A stretch of 60,000 nt of DNA. It comes from Takakia lepidozioides (lineage: Eukaryota; Streptophyta; Takakiopsida; Takakiales; Takakiaceae). The stretch covers positions 82,609,171 to 82,669,170 of the forward strand of contig CM060732.1 in the NCBI GenBank assembly GCA_030704615.1, read 5' to 3'. Both the position numbers and the translations under genes were made by a program. The notes under the pieces were generated by a model. The model had not been told where the DNA came from, searched no databases, and worked only from the letters and a program-made list of their open reading frames with translations. This document shows, piece after piece, positions 21,459 to 32,707 of the stretch (within the stretch, counting starts at the first letter, position 1; each line of letters opens with the position of its first letter).

Positions 21459-21874
21459 GAAGAGGACAAAGATGTTAGAAAGGACATGGGGCACAGCTGC
21501 ACTTAAGGTAACAACCGGGTGCATCCATTCACTGTTGAAGATACACTGTATCCAGAAATTGAGGGAAGCGAAACCAAGTTGAAGAGATTGCGTGGGGAGG
21601 CTGTATATGTGCCTGGCATGTGTTGTATTGCATGAGGTGGAATAGAAGCAAAGGGTCTCATCTCTACCACCACATGAGAAGCTGGCCGTTGGTTTTGGCC
21701 TCATCAGCACACTCTGGGATGCCTAGATCCACATCATCAAGAACCTTCCAGTGTGTTGTGACTGCCACACTTCCACCAAGCTCATCTCAAAGGGGTGAGC
21801 AGTTGTTACATACGGATGCCGACCTGTTTCACCACTTCCAAGATGTGGCTTGCTTCTGTAGAGACTATGGCTGA
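21430..21874 (+). pseudogene. Decayed E+/DYW remnant of PPR gene 2
   Basis: Directly downstream of the truncated PPR frame, family sequence continues in pieces. RWDKKAKVRR is at about 21437. HEVE-stop-KQRVSS, HEKLAVGFGLIST, IHIIKNLPVCCDCHT and STKLISKG fall at 21631-21787, with in-frame TAG and TGA codons. In a further frame FHHFQDVACFCRDYG lies at about 21826-21871. The catalytic HSE has become PHE, and the terminal Trp is lost here too. This is an eroded DYW deaminase domain. Confidence 0.85.
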
Positions 21875-22084
21875 AATAGTGACATTCATCAATCAGAAGT
21901 GTATCATTTCAAACTACTGGGTCGAAAGCTCAAAATATTCAGTGACTTATATTAGGAGTAATAATGCTGGAGGCAAGAGCAATTACTTTCAGATAGGATA
22001 GATACCAAGGTTCAGACCAGAGGGATCTCCAGCCACAAGTCTTCTTGAAACTAGATGCTCAAAGCGGGACAATTTCTGCTTCAA

Positions 22085-23581
22085 TTGTTCAGGTTGAGAA
22101 AGAATCAAAGACCCAAAACTCAGCCTGGACTTTACATTGGTCTTAACTTGGTGTCCCCATGAAGGAGGGTGTCCCTTGGGAAGGGAGTAAGGTGTCAAAT
22201 CTTCCTCTGGACACCCAGGAAGGGTGCTAGAGATTCTCTCTAGAGTGAGGGTGGTATAACTCTTATGATCTGCTTGCCTCTTGTGCAAGGGCGATGATAT
22301 GATGACTGCCCCCACTACCAGCGACATCACCCTCCTCTTCAGATGGACCACAGATGGGCAAGAATTAATCCTGACATGGCAATTACACACCTAGAGACCT
22401 CAACAGTAAGACTTGAAACACTAGTCTCGCAAGTATGCAAATGTCGGATAACCACTGTGACACGTCACAACAGTGTTATACTATATCATGTGACTACCTG
22501 AATTTCCACAAGGCTTTGTAATTGTCACCATGGACTTTTGCAGGAGCATTTATCTGACTTCTGAGTACTTACCTATATAGCAGGAGACTATATTCAGCAA
22601 TTTCTCCACATTGCCTTATATATGTGGTAAATGTCTGCAGAAAATGAAAATCGATTGATGGAAACAGCAAACTCCAGAACTTGGTGTGAACAGATAACTA
22701 ACTGATAGAAAGATTCAATCTGGCAATCTACACTAAATTGTTTCTGGACAATCTCATGTCTTGAGAAGGCTTTTAACCAAAAAAGTTACACTCATATCAA
22801 CTGCCAATGTGGACAATTCACCAACCCGCAAACAAATCATACAGAAGTGAGAATTAACAAAAACTTAAAACTACTTGGTGATCCCACTATGCAAGTTTCT
22901 CAGATTAAGAGCCGCACTTGCTAACAGCAGATAATTGGGTCCTGCTTTGTGGTATCAGAGGAAACGAATGCTGCTGTACCCAAATTGCCTGCAAGATCAG
23001 GGTATGCAGACCCCCTCTTTGCCCATAATCAGCTTGTCAAAGTGTCTAGAATGCAATCAACATCATGCGGTTTTTTTAAGTTCTTTTGGGGGAGCCTCGA
23101 AAAGAATACAATTCACATTTCCCGCAAAGGAAATGTACATGTTTTTTTCCCACCACCTGCACATCCAAGATCAATATATCAGAAAATCATATATTAGGCA
23201 GTAGGGTGAGGGTGGTTGTTTGTGTAGTGCGACACGATTACACCTCGAATCCCACACATCGCCTTCCCCTATCTGTTGATCTCTGTGTTCGGCATAATCA
23301 GCCAAATCTACCTTTGACACCAGCATCAATTGCTGTTATTCTCCCTTATTCCTTGTCTGGCATTGTCGAATCTTAGAAAAGGAAACCCAAAAATCAAATC
23401 AAAACTCTGAATACTTTCCACCGACTTTCTAATCAGGAACATTGCAGGCACTCACCTCTCTAGGGTACACAAGACTTTGCTTCTAACGCCCTTGCACCAT
23501 GCTCCTTCAGTCAGAGCAACTTCACCCGAAGATTTCATCCCTCTGTAACCACTCCAACCAACAGGCAATGTATTATGTGAA
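22085..23581 (+). repeat. 1.5-kb segment, copy A (host-side copy)
   Basis: Nearly the same sequence occurs in the same orientation at 31264-32694. The match starts at TTGTTCAGGTTG and ends at TATTATGTGAA. Copy A has about 65 more bases, spread over several short stretches that are missing from copy B. No convincing gene was found inside; the open frames seen are short and not family-like. Copy A has unrelated flanks on both sides, so it is taken as the source. Confidence 0.85.
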
Positions 23582-24419
23582 TATTCAAGACAAGCTTCCA
23601 TTTTTGACATAGAATATTGGTATGGCCTTCAGCATTGGGCCCGCAATGATAACCAATAGCTTTTTCTTTCATATTCAGGCACAATTGTGCGAAGACACTG
23701 CACCAGAAGGCGAGCAGGAACTGTGAAAATTTCTGAGCCTGACAAAGGATGCACTTGAAGAGACTATCTGCACAACCTCACAATCTCATTGATGATCTTC
23801 TACCTCGCTAGACACCTATGTAGTCTGCATTGGAGTTCAAAAAGTCAGCAAATTAAGTGCAAAGTAGTTTGTCTTTACTTCAGGACTTAATGGGGGTAAT
23901 CTGATACCAGTAGGAAATAAAGAAATCTTCTGAACTCAAAACCTCAAAATTCAAAGTACCTACCAACTAGCCACATCTTTGCACCTGGCTTTGCTTCATT
24001 CCACTCTTGAGAGTATCTCATGAACAGCCATCAGAAAGTGGAAGAAGTCAAAACCATAAAGGGTACACTTCACATGTCCTTTCTTACCTTCGTACCATGT
24101 TTTTCACCTCTTCTGGTCAGCAGGCTGCTTGCTTTGAGGACCAAATGTGAGTAGTTGTGGAAGTGAGGTTAAAAAGGTCAGTCAAGGGAGCACCCCAGTG
24201 CTCAGGCCCAAACGATGGAACCTAGCAAAGCCTGTGAACAATACTATCCCAGATCCACATAAAGAACATGCTTCAAACTGAGTCGCACAATAATATATAT
24301 CGCATCATCCCTAATGTGGATTTGGCCTTCTTGCTACTACAACTGAGACACACAAGTTATGTTTCTCCTCCATGAAAAGTGTAAGAATTAAAAAGAGCCA
24401 CAAAGACGTTCAAACCTGA
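23582..24419. other. No gene recognised
   Basis: A/T-rich sequence between copy A and the F-box gene. It probably includes the F-box 3' UTR (the gene is on the minus strand). No repeat or RNA gene was recognised. Confidence 0.4.
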
Positions 24420-25502
24420 TTAGACAGAGTTGTGGAAAGTCGGATCAAAGATGAACATCTCCTCCCGACATCCAAATTTCGTAGGTGACATCTGACTCCA
24501 CGATCTTTGTGAAAAATCATAGCACAACATCGGCACAAACCAATCTGTGGCAAAGTAAATCATGTCCCCTTGGCCAACACACTCGAAGTCGTTGTCTTTC
24601 GATTCAAAGCATGCAATGAAACCGCCGAGCAAACGGTCAGGCATCCTCTCCACTTCCACCCACTTCAATCTTGATTCGTCAAGCTCCCAGATCTGAATGC
24701 TGCGTGATCCTTTCCATCGGTTATGAACACCTGCTACCAACAAAAGAGTGCCATGGCGCTCGACCAGATGCGGCCATACTAGACATCGTGGTAATTCCAC
24801 CTCAAGCTCCATCCAGACCGCCTGCTTTAAATCATAATAAAACACTAGTTTACCGCCATCCACTTTTCTCCCGGTGATGTAAAGGCATCCTTTGCACAAG
24901 ACGCCATTCGGGACAAACGAGAAGCCTTCCGGTACTCGCGCGCCAATCTCCCATACGTTTGTGGAAGAGTCATACACCTGTGTGGTTGGTCTATTGTAAC
25001 AACTGTGCATGCCAACAATGAAGATCTTGTAACTCTCGCTGCTCGCATCGAACATCATAACCTTCCCGGACGATCCGTGCCGCATCGCATTGAGCGTGGG
25101 AGGCAAGCGCCTCCACGCCTTGGTGATGGGATTGCAAACCATCAAACCATCTCCCCGCTCATTCGAATGCTCACTCGAAACATACGCACACAACATTCCT
25201 CCCGCTGCAGCTAGCAGAGACGACACCTTCAATTCCCGCGGGATGAAAGACAGCGACAGCTTGTGCCAAGTCTGTAGCGTAGGATTATACGCAGCAACCG
25301 CCTCGCAGCCATGCATGAGATGCAGCAGAAACCCTTTCGGAGCATGATCGGTCGAACATCTCCTCACGCTAGCCCGCGTGAGGATAAACGCATTCCACTT
25401 CTTACTCACGCAACGCAACGGCAGGATGCTGCGAAACGGCAACTTCTCCACAATTCTCTCCAACAGCTCCTCCGGCAGATTCCTCCACAGCTCCCCCTCC
25501 AT
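24420..25502 (-). CDS. F-box/kelch-like protein, 360 residues
   Basis: The frame is open from 25637, but ATG 25502 is preferred because MEGELWRNLPEELLERIVEK begins the F-box there and the preceding 45 residues are unlike the family. The F-box covers roughly residues 3-45 (LPEELLERIVEKLPF, LRCVSKKWNAFI). The rest is a kelch/F-box-associated repeat region with recurring W and G residues (YNPTLQTWHKLS, VCNPITKAWRRLPP, VYDSSTNVWEIG, YYDLKQAVWMELE). It resembles plant single-exon F-box proteins that act as substrate adaptors in SCF ubiquitin ligases by binding SKP1. The substrate cannot be told from sequence. Confidence 0.9.
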   Translation of the reverse strand: MEGELWRNLPEELLERIVEKLPFRSILPLRCVSKKWNAFILTRASVRRCSTDHAPKGFLLHLMHGCEAVAAYNPTLQTWHKLSLSFIPRELKVSSLLAAAGGMLCAYVSSEHSNERGDGLMVCNPITKAWRRLPPTLNAMRHGSSGKVMMFDASSESYKIFIVGMHSCYNRPTTQVYDSSTNVWEIGARVPEGFSFVPNGVLCKGCLYITGRKVDGGKLVFYYDLKQAVWMELEVELPRCLVWPHLVERHGTLLLVAGVHNRWKGSRSIQIWELDESRLKWVEVERMPDRLLGGFIACFESKDNDFECVGQGDMIYFATDWFVPMLCYDFSQRSWSQMSPTKFGCREEMFIFDPTFHNSV

Positions 25503-26229
25503 CGCCTTCCAACAACAAAACACCTCTCCTACCACCGCCGATCGCTCTCCCAGCAAACACCAAATCCACAAATCGACTGCAGCACTTCCCGAAAAGACCA
25601 CGCAAGCTCCCAGCACATTGTCAACATAAAGCAACAAGAGAAATCACCACAGACAACCGAATCCGAGCTTATCTGAACCCCCGAGACTCTCAATCATGAA
25701 ATTTCAACACAGACAACCGAATCCGAGCTTCGCTGACCCCCCCGAGACTCTCAATCATGAAATTTCTTCAATAATTCTCCAACCTCTTGCCGAACCCTAA
25801 AAAGCATCCGTCCCGATCGGAGCTCGCAATTGTCAGAAGCATCCGTGCGTGCAAAGCCTGCGCGCAAAGGCAGGGCCTGGCTCCCGTCTTTTGCGCCACC
25901 AGATCCACGGCACGCCACGACCGTCCAGTTATGAACACTCCGCATCTCCGCCGTTGGATGTTCGATGCCGACCAGCAGTGTAAAAGATGCGCAGGCGTTT
26001 TGGCTTTTCTTTTAATAATGTGTCTAAATTAAGGTCAAAAGGGCGAAATTTAGGTCAAGGGTCCAGCGTCCAATCCCGTGCTCAGGAGAGGTGGGGCCCA
26101 ACGAATGATAACGCACGCCCATATCCATCCAACAATCATCGCTGGCACACTCGTCTTTTCTGATTGGTTGATCACTCCGAATGTGGGGGTGACACGTATG
26201 AAAGTCCAACTTACCACACGTGGCTAGTA
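25503..26229. promoter_or_regulatory. F-box upstream region with 60-bp tandem duplication
   Basis: Units 25651-25710 and 25711-25771 are near-identical (AGACAACCGAATCCGAGCTT, then GAGACTCTCAATCATGAAAT). They lie 150-270 bases upstream of the preferred F-box start, so probably in its promoter or 5' UTR. No other gene is seen up to 26229. Confidence 0.6.
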
Positions 26230-26335
26230 GCCGAGGCCAGAACGTGGTGGGTGGGTAGGGACAACTTTTTTCCCCGTTCCGAGGTCGAACCCCGGAGGAA
26301 GCACCTACCGCCCGACCATCACCCTTTTTGCTCAA
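26230..26335 (-). repeat. Possible tRNA-derived SINE fragment
   Basis: On the minus strand, TCCGGGGTTCGACCTCGG resembles a tRNA T-arm/B box. It is preceded by GTCGGGCGGTAGGTGC, which could be a weak A box. No full tRNA cloverleaf is evident. Confidence 0.3.
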
Positions 26336-26574
26336 ACATTTTGCGTTGTGATTTTCTTAGGGCAAGCCGTTGTAGCTTCATGGACTCGAGTGGAGGTGAA
26401 TAAGATTTTAACCGCCAAAACCGTGCATGTATATATGCCTTCTGCCTGCTGCCTGAACCTGCAATGATGGATGTTATGGGCCGATAAATGCCCAGGGGGC
26501 TGGCGGTGTGGCGGTGGCACATTGGATAAGCTTATAGATACAAAGGGGCAATGCAACATTAAAGGTATTTGCAG

Positions 26575-26740
26575 GGAACCCTATGGATGAACACGCTAGT
26601 TAAGAATATGACCCCAAAGGGCTACTGCATTCCGGTAGGAAGTTGGACACCTTTGTGACACTACTAGGTGAATTGAACCCACAACCACTTCCGAGGTGGT
26701 ATGTGCCCATTACCATTGGGGTAGAACTTGGTTGTAATGC
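26575..26740 (-). repeat. tRNA-derived SINE-like sequence
   Basis: Read on the minus strand, a CCCCAATGGTAATGGGCACA A-box-like segment is followed about 30 bases later by GTGGTTGTGGGTTCAATTCA, a good B box. This is the usual head of plant tRNA-derived SINEs. The downstream unit ends near 26575. Target duplications were not identified. Confidence 0.45.
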
Positions 26741-28755
26741 GCTAGACATTTGATGGGAGCGCCTATGACTGACCCTACACCACCGCTGTCAAATCCATCC
26801 CCACCTAGAGAGAGAGAGAGAGAGAGGACTCCGGCCCGAGCCACCAAGAGCCACTTCGCCTTGCCGCTACTGCCCCTTTTCAGGGGTGGGCCCTATAAGA
26901 ATTTTCATGCAAGTGCACAACCCGCGCATGCTGTCTTTGGGCCACGCCTATAGATTAATGCACAAGTAGCTTGGTGGCAGAAAACAATACAAATAATGTA
27001 AGAACTTACCCTATAAGTGTCAAACCGACCCAAAAGGGGTCGGTCAGGCTTCTTAAGCCATCAATTTGAGTCAATTTTGACTCATTAGGTAGAAAAAAGA
27101 AAATTTATACACGATGACATTGGCCAATCTTCAAAAAAACATATTATACGTACAGTAAGATCCCCAAATATGGGGCTAACTCAGCTTTTTTGGCATGTTT
27201 TTGCTATCTTGCCCAAGTTGCTTGCATGGCAACCACGGTCAAGTTAGGGAAGGCACATCATGAAAGTAGTTTTCAACAAAGGAGGGGAGGTGACACCTCG
27301 GAAAGGCACAACAGGGACCTAGCGATTTTTTGACACTAATGTTGTGGTCTCCTCTTTAGAATAAGGAGGAGCCAATAAATCTACCGTCTAATTTACAATC
27401 GTTGTGGTCCATGTCGTCTTTGCAAGCAAAGGTTGTTGTAGAAATTTTTTCAATCCAACCAGGCAATATTTTAGGCTATTTTGGGGCCCTGCCCCCTATT
27501 TCCCAGTCCAACCTATATTTTAGCATAGAAACCTACGATATTTCATACTCTAGCCCTTGTACTTAGCGGGTTTTGAGACCTTCTCCCCACCCGCCTCTCC
27601 TCATTCATGGGATGACTTGGGCTTGTGGACACCGCCATTGGGGTAGAACCTTTTGAGAACCGTTGCTCAAGTTTGGTGCCACCGAACAGCCGCAGCCCTC
27701 CATGTGCTTTGGACCAAGCCTAATCCTAGGCAGGGGTTTTTTTTTTTCATTTTGGCTAAGAAGCGTAGATGGCTACAAAATTTGAAGGCTAAGTGCAAAG
27801 GTGGCGATGACATAGATGCTTAGCTAAAAATCAACTGGCTACAGGCTATTTCATTTGCATGCAATATGACGATTTGAGCCCACTCACATCTGAAATCTAA
27901 AATAAAAGAAGTCCAAAGATGGCCAGCAAAAACCATAGCCTCAATTTCAAATAGCAAGGGTCCAAATCGTGCTCCATGGCGAGATCTCCACTATTGATCG
28001 CGCAATGGGCCGACAGCAGCTAGATGTAGGGCTGTGGGGAACGTGTATTTCTGGCGCACCACGCATGTTCCCCTGGAGCTTTCTGACACCAACCCGTGCG
28101 CGCGCCCCTATTTTCTGGCGCATTTTTTGTTTTTTTTCCCAGGATTTTACATAGGGCTGTCGCAGCCCTTTGTTTTTTTATCGCTTTTAGGCTCCATTTC
28201 GCCTAAAAAAAAAAGAGCACTGATCCTAGGGTGGCTGCCATGTAGGTTGTTGCGCATTGATGGGGCATTGGGATGTGTGTGGGGCTAGCCTGGGTACGGT
28301 GGAAACACCTTCCTCATGTAACAGTTTTGTCATTGAACAACTTATGATAAATAAATGAATGAATTTTCAAGTTTAGTATGGATGAAAGTAAATTCCACTA
28401 TTCACAAAGAGGAGCCATATGCAACTAGCCGCTTGTTCCACCTAATTTTTTGTAGCCAAAATGTTGGCCTACCCGGCGCTGCAAATTGGATTTTTTAACC
28501 CCCCATTTAGTGAGTACAAGCAACCCACACGAAAACAGGGAAGGAGGTTGGTATTGTGTGAGCACGGCGTGAGCACAACCCACGGTCACGGGAGTTTTAT
28601 GTTTTTTAACCTCGATCATAGGAGTTATATGTTTTCAAAATGGAATAAAATCATAAGCGGGTATAGACGACCGGTGCATTTGTACGGTACATCTGCCCCA
28701 ATTCAGCGAGGCGAAACCTTCAGTAGTGTAGCCAGAAACCCTAAACCGCGGCGGC
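26741..28755. other. No gene recognised; repeat-like DNA
   Basis: Contains an (AG)n tract at about 26806-26827, T-rich runs, and a stretch ending TAAATAAATGAATGAA (about 28349-28365) that resembles a retroposon tail. No reverse transcriptase or other domain was found. Confidence 0.35.
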
Positions 28756-28862
28756 GGTGAGATTTCGCATTGAGAAATACTTGGTGATATGGGCACAAAC
28801 TAAGCAGCGGTGAATTTCGCACTGAGAAATATTTGGTGATATAGGCACAAACTAAGCACAAA
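28756..28862 (+). repeat. Two-copy tandem repeat, about 54 bp
   Basis: Both units carry TTTCGCA(T/C)TGAGAAATA, then TTGGTGATAT.GGCACAAA and CTAAGCA. They are diverged by several substitutions. Function unknown. Confidence 0.8.
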
Positions 28863-29306
28863 AAACCACGCATGTAAGATAACATGTTCATTAGGTATAT
28901 CGGCTACTTGTTCTTTATGTTTTAGTTTCGCATAATTATTAATTTCGCCAATTTCATTTTGTTGTGGAAAAGTACTTGTTCATTTTCTCCCCCTTGAGAG
29001 ACCATTTCACACCCACCTTGATCCTCAGAAATTGCTTTTTGTTGTGTAAGAGCTGTGACAGATTTCGCCTGACAGTCTTATATGATAACAATGTTTGAGG
29101 GCCTTTGTGCCCTGATTGAAGCTGGTATTAGCACACTTGCATACACTTGGTTAAGGCTTTCTGCCTCCAAATTCTATCTTCAGTCTTTTTCCTAGAGAAC
29201 TCTTGACAGAGGTTTCTGAGGGTTTTGAGTTTTGACAAGAAAATCAATGTGGGGGACCTGGGGGGTGCACCCCAGCCAACCTGTACCAGCCACGTGCGTG
29301 CACAGG
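28863..29306. other. No gene recognised
   Basis: A/T-rich flank to the left of the 29307 LTR. No coding frame or repeat was noted. Confidence 0.4.
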
Positions 29307-29667
29307 TGTAACAAGGTAGAATCTAGAAGGTTCTAGATTGAGGAGAAAAGTTCCCTAGAAGTTTCCAGAATAACTAGGAAGGATCCTAAGAAGTTTGACT
29401 TGAGACTCTCAAGTCAAACCTCTAAGATATTCATATTATGGAGAGTATGTCAAATCTTTGATAAAGTCATATTATAGAGAATATGTCAAACCTATGAAGG
29501 TTGACTTTAGGAAGCTTTGACTTGAGGCTCTCAAGTCAAACCTTTAAAATAATCATATTGTGAAGGGTATATAAACCTGCAATGAAAGCCTAGAAGGCAT
29601 CGAGTTGTTTTTGGGAAAAAGTTGAGAAGTACTTTTATTCTAGTTTGTGTAGATCTTGGGTGTTACA
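29307..29667 (+). repeat. 5' LTR of the chimeric gypsy element
   Basis: 361 bp. Begins TGTAACA and ends TGTTACA, a perfect 7-bp terminal inversion. TATATAAA at about 29569 fits a promoter. Two near-perfect palindromes of the type TTTGACTTGAG..CTCAAGTCAAA lie at about 29394-29420 and 29514-29540. Confidence 0.85.
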
Positions 29668-29668
29668 A

Positions 29669-29681
29669 TAGTATCAGAGCC
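29669..29681 (+). other. Primer-binding site for initiator tRNA-Met
   Basis: TAGTATCAGAGCC follows the LTR after one base. It matches the common plant primer site TGGTATCAGAGCC with one change, and fixes the element's orientation as rightward. Confidence 0.8.
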
Positions 29682-30310
29682 TAGTCTTTCTTAAAGTTGG
29701 GAGTGAATACCTTCTTTAGGAGGATTCGATTAAGATGTTTTTTTTAGAGATTTTTGTTGTTAATATTTTTAAGTGTTGAATAGATAGTAGTGATGGTGCG
29801 CCATAACGATAGTATAAAAATTTTATGGACTTAAATCAACCCCCTTTCCGTGATTTTCCTTCGGAGTGTGAGTTTAAAATTATATGTCGTCGTAAAGCAG
29901 AAATTAGAGTAGTACAGAGATTTGGAGAAGAACAATATCAAGAAGTGTTACAAAACCCACGACCTGTCGTCTTTCCTATAATTAGAAATTGAAAGGTATA
30001 CATATGTGTATATACATAGTTCATGGATCGAGGTAGATATTTTCCGCCTAATTTTCCACCACCAAATGTATAGAGTATCAATGTGTGCGCCATCGACAAG
30101 CATCATCTTGTGAGATTTTTAGTTGCAGAATTTGGGGTAAAATTCATGAACCTTGTTATGAGTTCAAACGTCCCTTTTGTATTACCAATAGTCACGTACG
30201 GGATGGTTTGGGATTGCATTATTTACATACTGTATTAGGATAAGAGAATAGAGATAGTATACATTAATTTTAGAAGACAAACACCACGGAGGAAGGAGTA
30301 GTGGAGCAAG

Positions 30311-31263
30311 ATGGCGGACAATGAAGAAATGGTGGACAACGCACACACTACTCATCGAGCCAATGATCAGACAGTGTGGATAATGGAGCGCTTATACGAA
30401 TTGCAGAATGCTCTTGTCACGACCCAACAACAAAACAACGTGTTGATGGAGGAGGTTAAACAAGTGAGACAATCAACCGCCCCGGGACTGGTTGCTGATG
30501 GGTCGGATACGTTGCTGCAAAAGATGACCAAGACATGCAAGGTCGAGCCGTATAAAGGAAGTCGCACGATGGAAGTGCTAGAAGGATGGATTTATCGAAT
30601 GGAGGTACATCTGTCGTATTTCTCTACATCAAGTGATTTGGACCACAGAATGTTCATACGATCTTTTCTACTCGACAATGCTTCAACATGGTTACAGACA
30701 TGGGAGAGAAGACAGATTGCAAAAGGAGAACTTTTACTATGGAGCACATTGAAAGCGGGACTGCTCCAACAATTCAAGGCAGTAGATGCTATTACAACTG
30801 CTCGAATGAAATTATAGAACTTGGAACAACGCGAGAGTGTGCAAAATTACATTGAAGATTTTTTGAATCTTCAGGTCCAAATCGAAGACATGAGTCCTGC
30901 AGAAGCTTTCGACAACTTCAAAAGAGGATTGAAGAAGAAAATTCAAGGAAAGGTAATTTTACGCAACCCGGTTGATGTCCACGAAGTAATTTCATTGGCC
31001 CGAAAAATTGAAGGGACGCTACCAAAATACGACGAAAGTATACACGTTCCATTGAACCAATACGGACCAACAACTATGGAGCTTGGAAATCTTCGAAGAC
31101 GGGATAACTTCCAATACTCTCAAAGAAATAGGCCGGAATCAGATATGGGAAGATAACACACAGTGCGAATGAAATTGAATGACAAGGATGTGACCTCCTC
31201 AACATCTCACAACAGAAAGAAGGAAAACTCGACAATGTTACAACTGTAGAAAATACGGACATC
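30311..31263 (+). pseudogene. gypsy gag, interrupted
   Basis: The frame from ATG 30311 gives a retrotransposon gag domain: CKVEPYKGSRTMEVLEGWIY, then FLLDNASTWLQTWERR. It is cut by TAG at 30815-30817 and then continues in the same frame, ESVQNYIEDFLNLQVQI and FKRGLKKKIQGKV, to TAA at about 31156. A shifted frame holds the first half of a zinc knuckle, CYNCRKYGH (31236-31262), which is cut off exactly where the 22085-type segment begins. Confidence 0.85.
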
Positions 31264-32694
31264 TTGTTCAGGTTGGGAAAGAATCAAAGACCCAAAACTC
31301 AGCCTGGACTTTACATTGGTCTTAACTTGGTGTCCCCATGAAGGAGGGTGTCCCTTGGGAAGGGAGTAAGGTGTCAAATCTTCCTCTGGACACCCAGGAA
31401 GGGTGCTAGAGATTCTCTCTAGAGTGAGGGTGGTGTAACTCTTATGATCTGCTTGCCTCTTGTGCAAGGGCGATGATATGATGACTGCCCCCACTACCAG
31501 CCACATCACCACAGATGAACAAGAATTAATCCTGACATGGCAATTACACACCTAAAGACCTCAACATAAGACTTGAAACACTAGTCTCGCAAGTATGCAA
31601 ATGTCGGATAACCACTGTGACACGTCACAACAGTGTTATACTATATCATGTGACTACCTGAATTTCCACAAGGCTTTGTAATTGTCACCATGGACTTTTG
31701 CAGGAGCACTTATCTGACTTCTGAGTACTTACCTATATAGCAGGAGACTATATTCAGCAATTTCTCCACATTGCCTTATATATAAATGTCAAATGAAAAT
31801 CGATTGATGGAAACAGCAAACTCCAGAACTTGGTGTGAACAGATAACTAACTGATAGAAAGATTCAATCTGGCAATCTACACTAAATTGTTTCTGGACAA
31901 TCTCATGTCTTGAGAAGGCTTTTAACCAAAAAAGTTACACTCATATCAACTGCCAATGTGGACAATTCACCAACCCGCAACAAATCACAGAAGTGAGAAT
32001 TAACAAAAACTTAAAACTACTTGGTGATCCCACTATGCAAGTTTCTCAGATTAAGAGCCGCACTTGCTAACAGCAGATAATTGGGTCCTGCTTTGTGTAT
32101 CAGAGGAAACGAATGCTGCTGTACCCAAATTGCCTGCAAGATCAGGGTATGCAGACCCCTCTTTGCCCATAATCAGCTTGTCAAAGTGTCTAGAATGCAA
32201 TCAACATCATGCGTTTTTTTAAGTTCTTTTGGGGGAGCCTCGAAAAGAATACAATTCACATTTCCCGCAAAGGAAATGTACATGTTTTTTTCCCACCACC
32301 TGCACATCCAAGATCAATATATCAGAAAAATATATTAGGCAGTAGGTGAGGGTGGTTGTTGTGTGTAGCACACCACACGAATCCCACACATCCCCTATCT
32401 GTTGATCTCTGTTCGGCATAATCAGCCAAATCTACCTTTGACACCAGCATCAATTGCTGTTATTCTCCCTTATTCCTTGTCTGGAATTTAGAAAGGAAAC
32501 CCAAAAATCAAATCAAAACTCTGAATACTTTCCACCGACTTTCTAATCAGGAACATTGCAGGCACTCACCTCTCTAGGGTACACAAGACTTTGCTTCTAA
32601 CGCCCTTGCACCATGCTCCTTCAGTCAGAGCAACTTCACCCGAAGATTTCATCCCTCTGTAACCACTCCAACCAACAGGCAATGTATTATGTGA
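31264..32694 (+). repeat. 1.4-kb captured segment, copy B
   Basis: Near-identical to 22085-23581 apart from scattered short deletions and a few substitutions. It replaces the part of the retroelement between the gag zinc knuckle and the end of RT. Both edges show shared short sequence with copy A (TTGTTCAGG at the left; TGTGAA and ACAAGCTT at the right). Confidence 0.9.
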
Positions 32695-32707
32695 AATACA
32701 ACAAGCT

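Noticed and set aside
19410-21710. Minus-strand open frames inside PPR gene 2
   Set aside because: Antisense shadows of the repeat-rich coding sequence.
25503-25637. Upstream 45-codon extension of the F-box protein
   Set aside because: The extension lacks family similarity; the F-box starts right after the internal ATG at 25502.
26650-26720. A true tRNA gene on the minus strand
   Set aside because: A and B boxes are present but no acceptor or anticodon stem could be formed; SINE is the better call.
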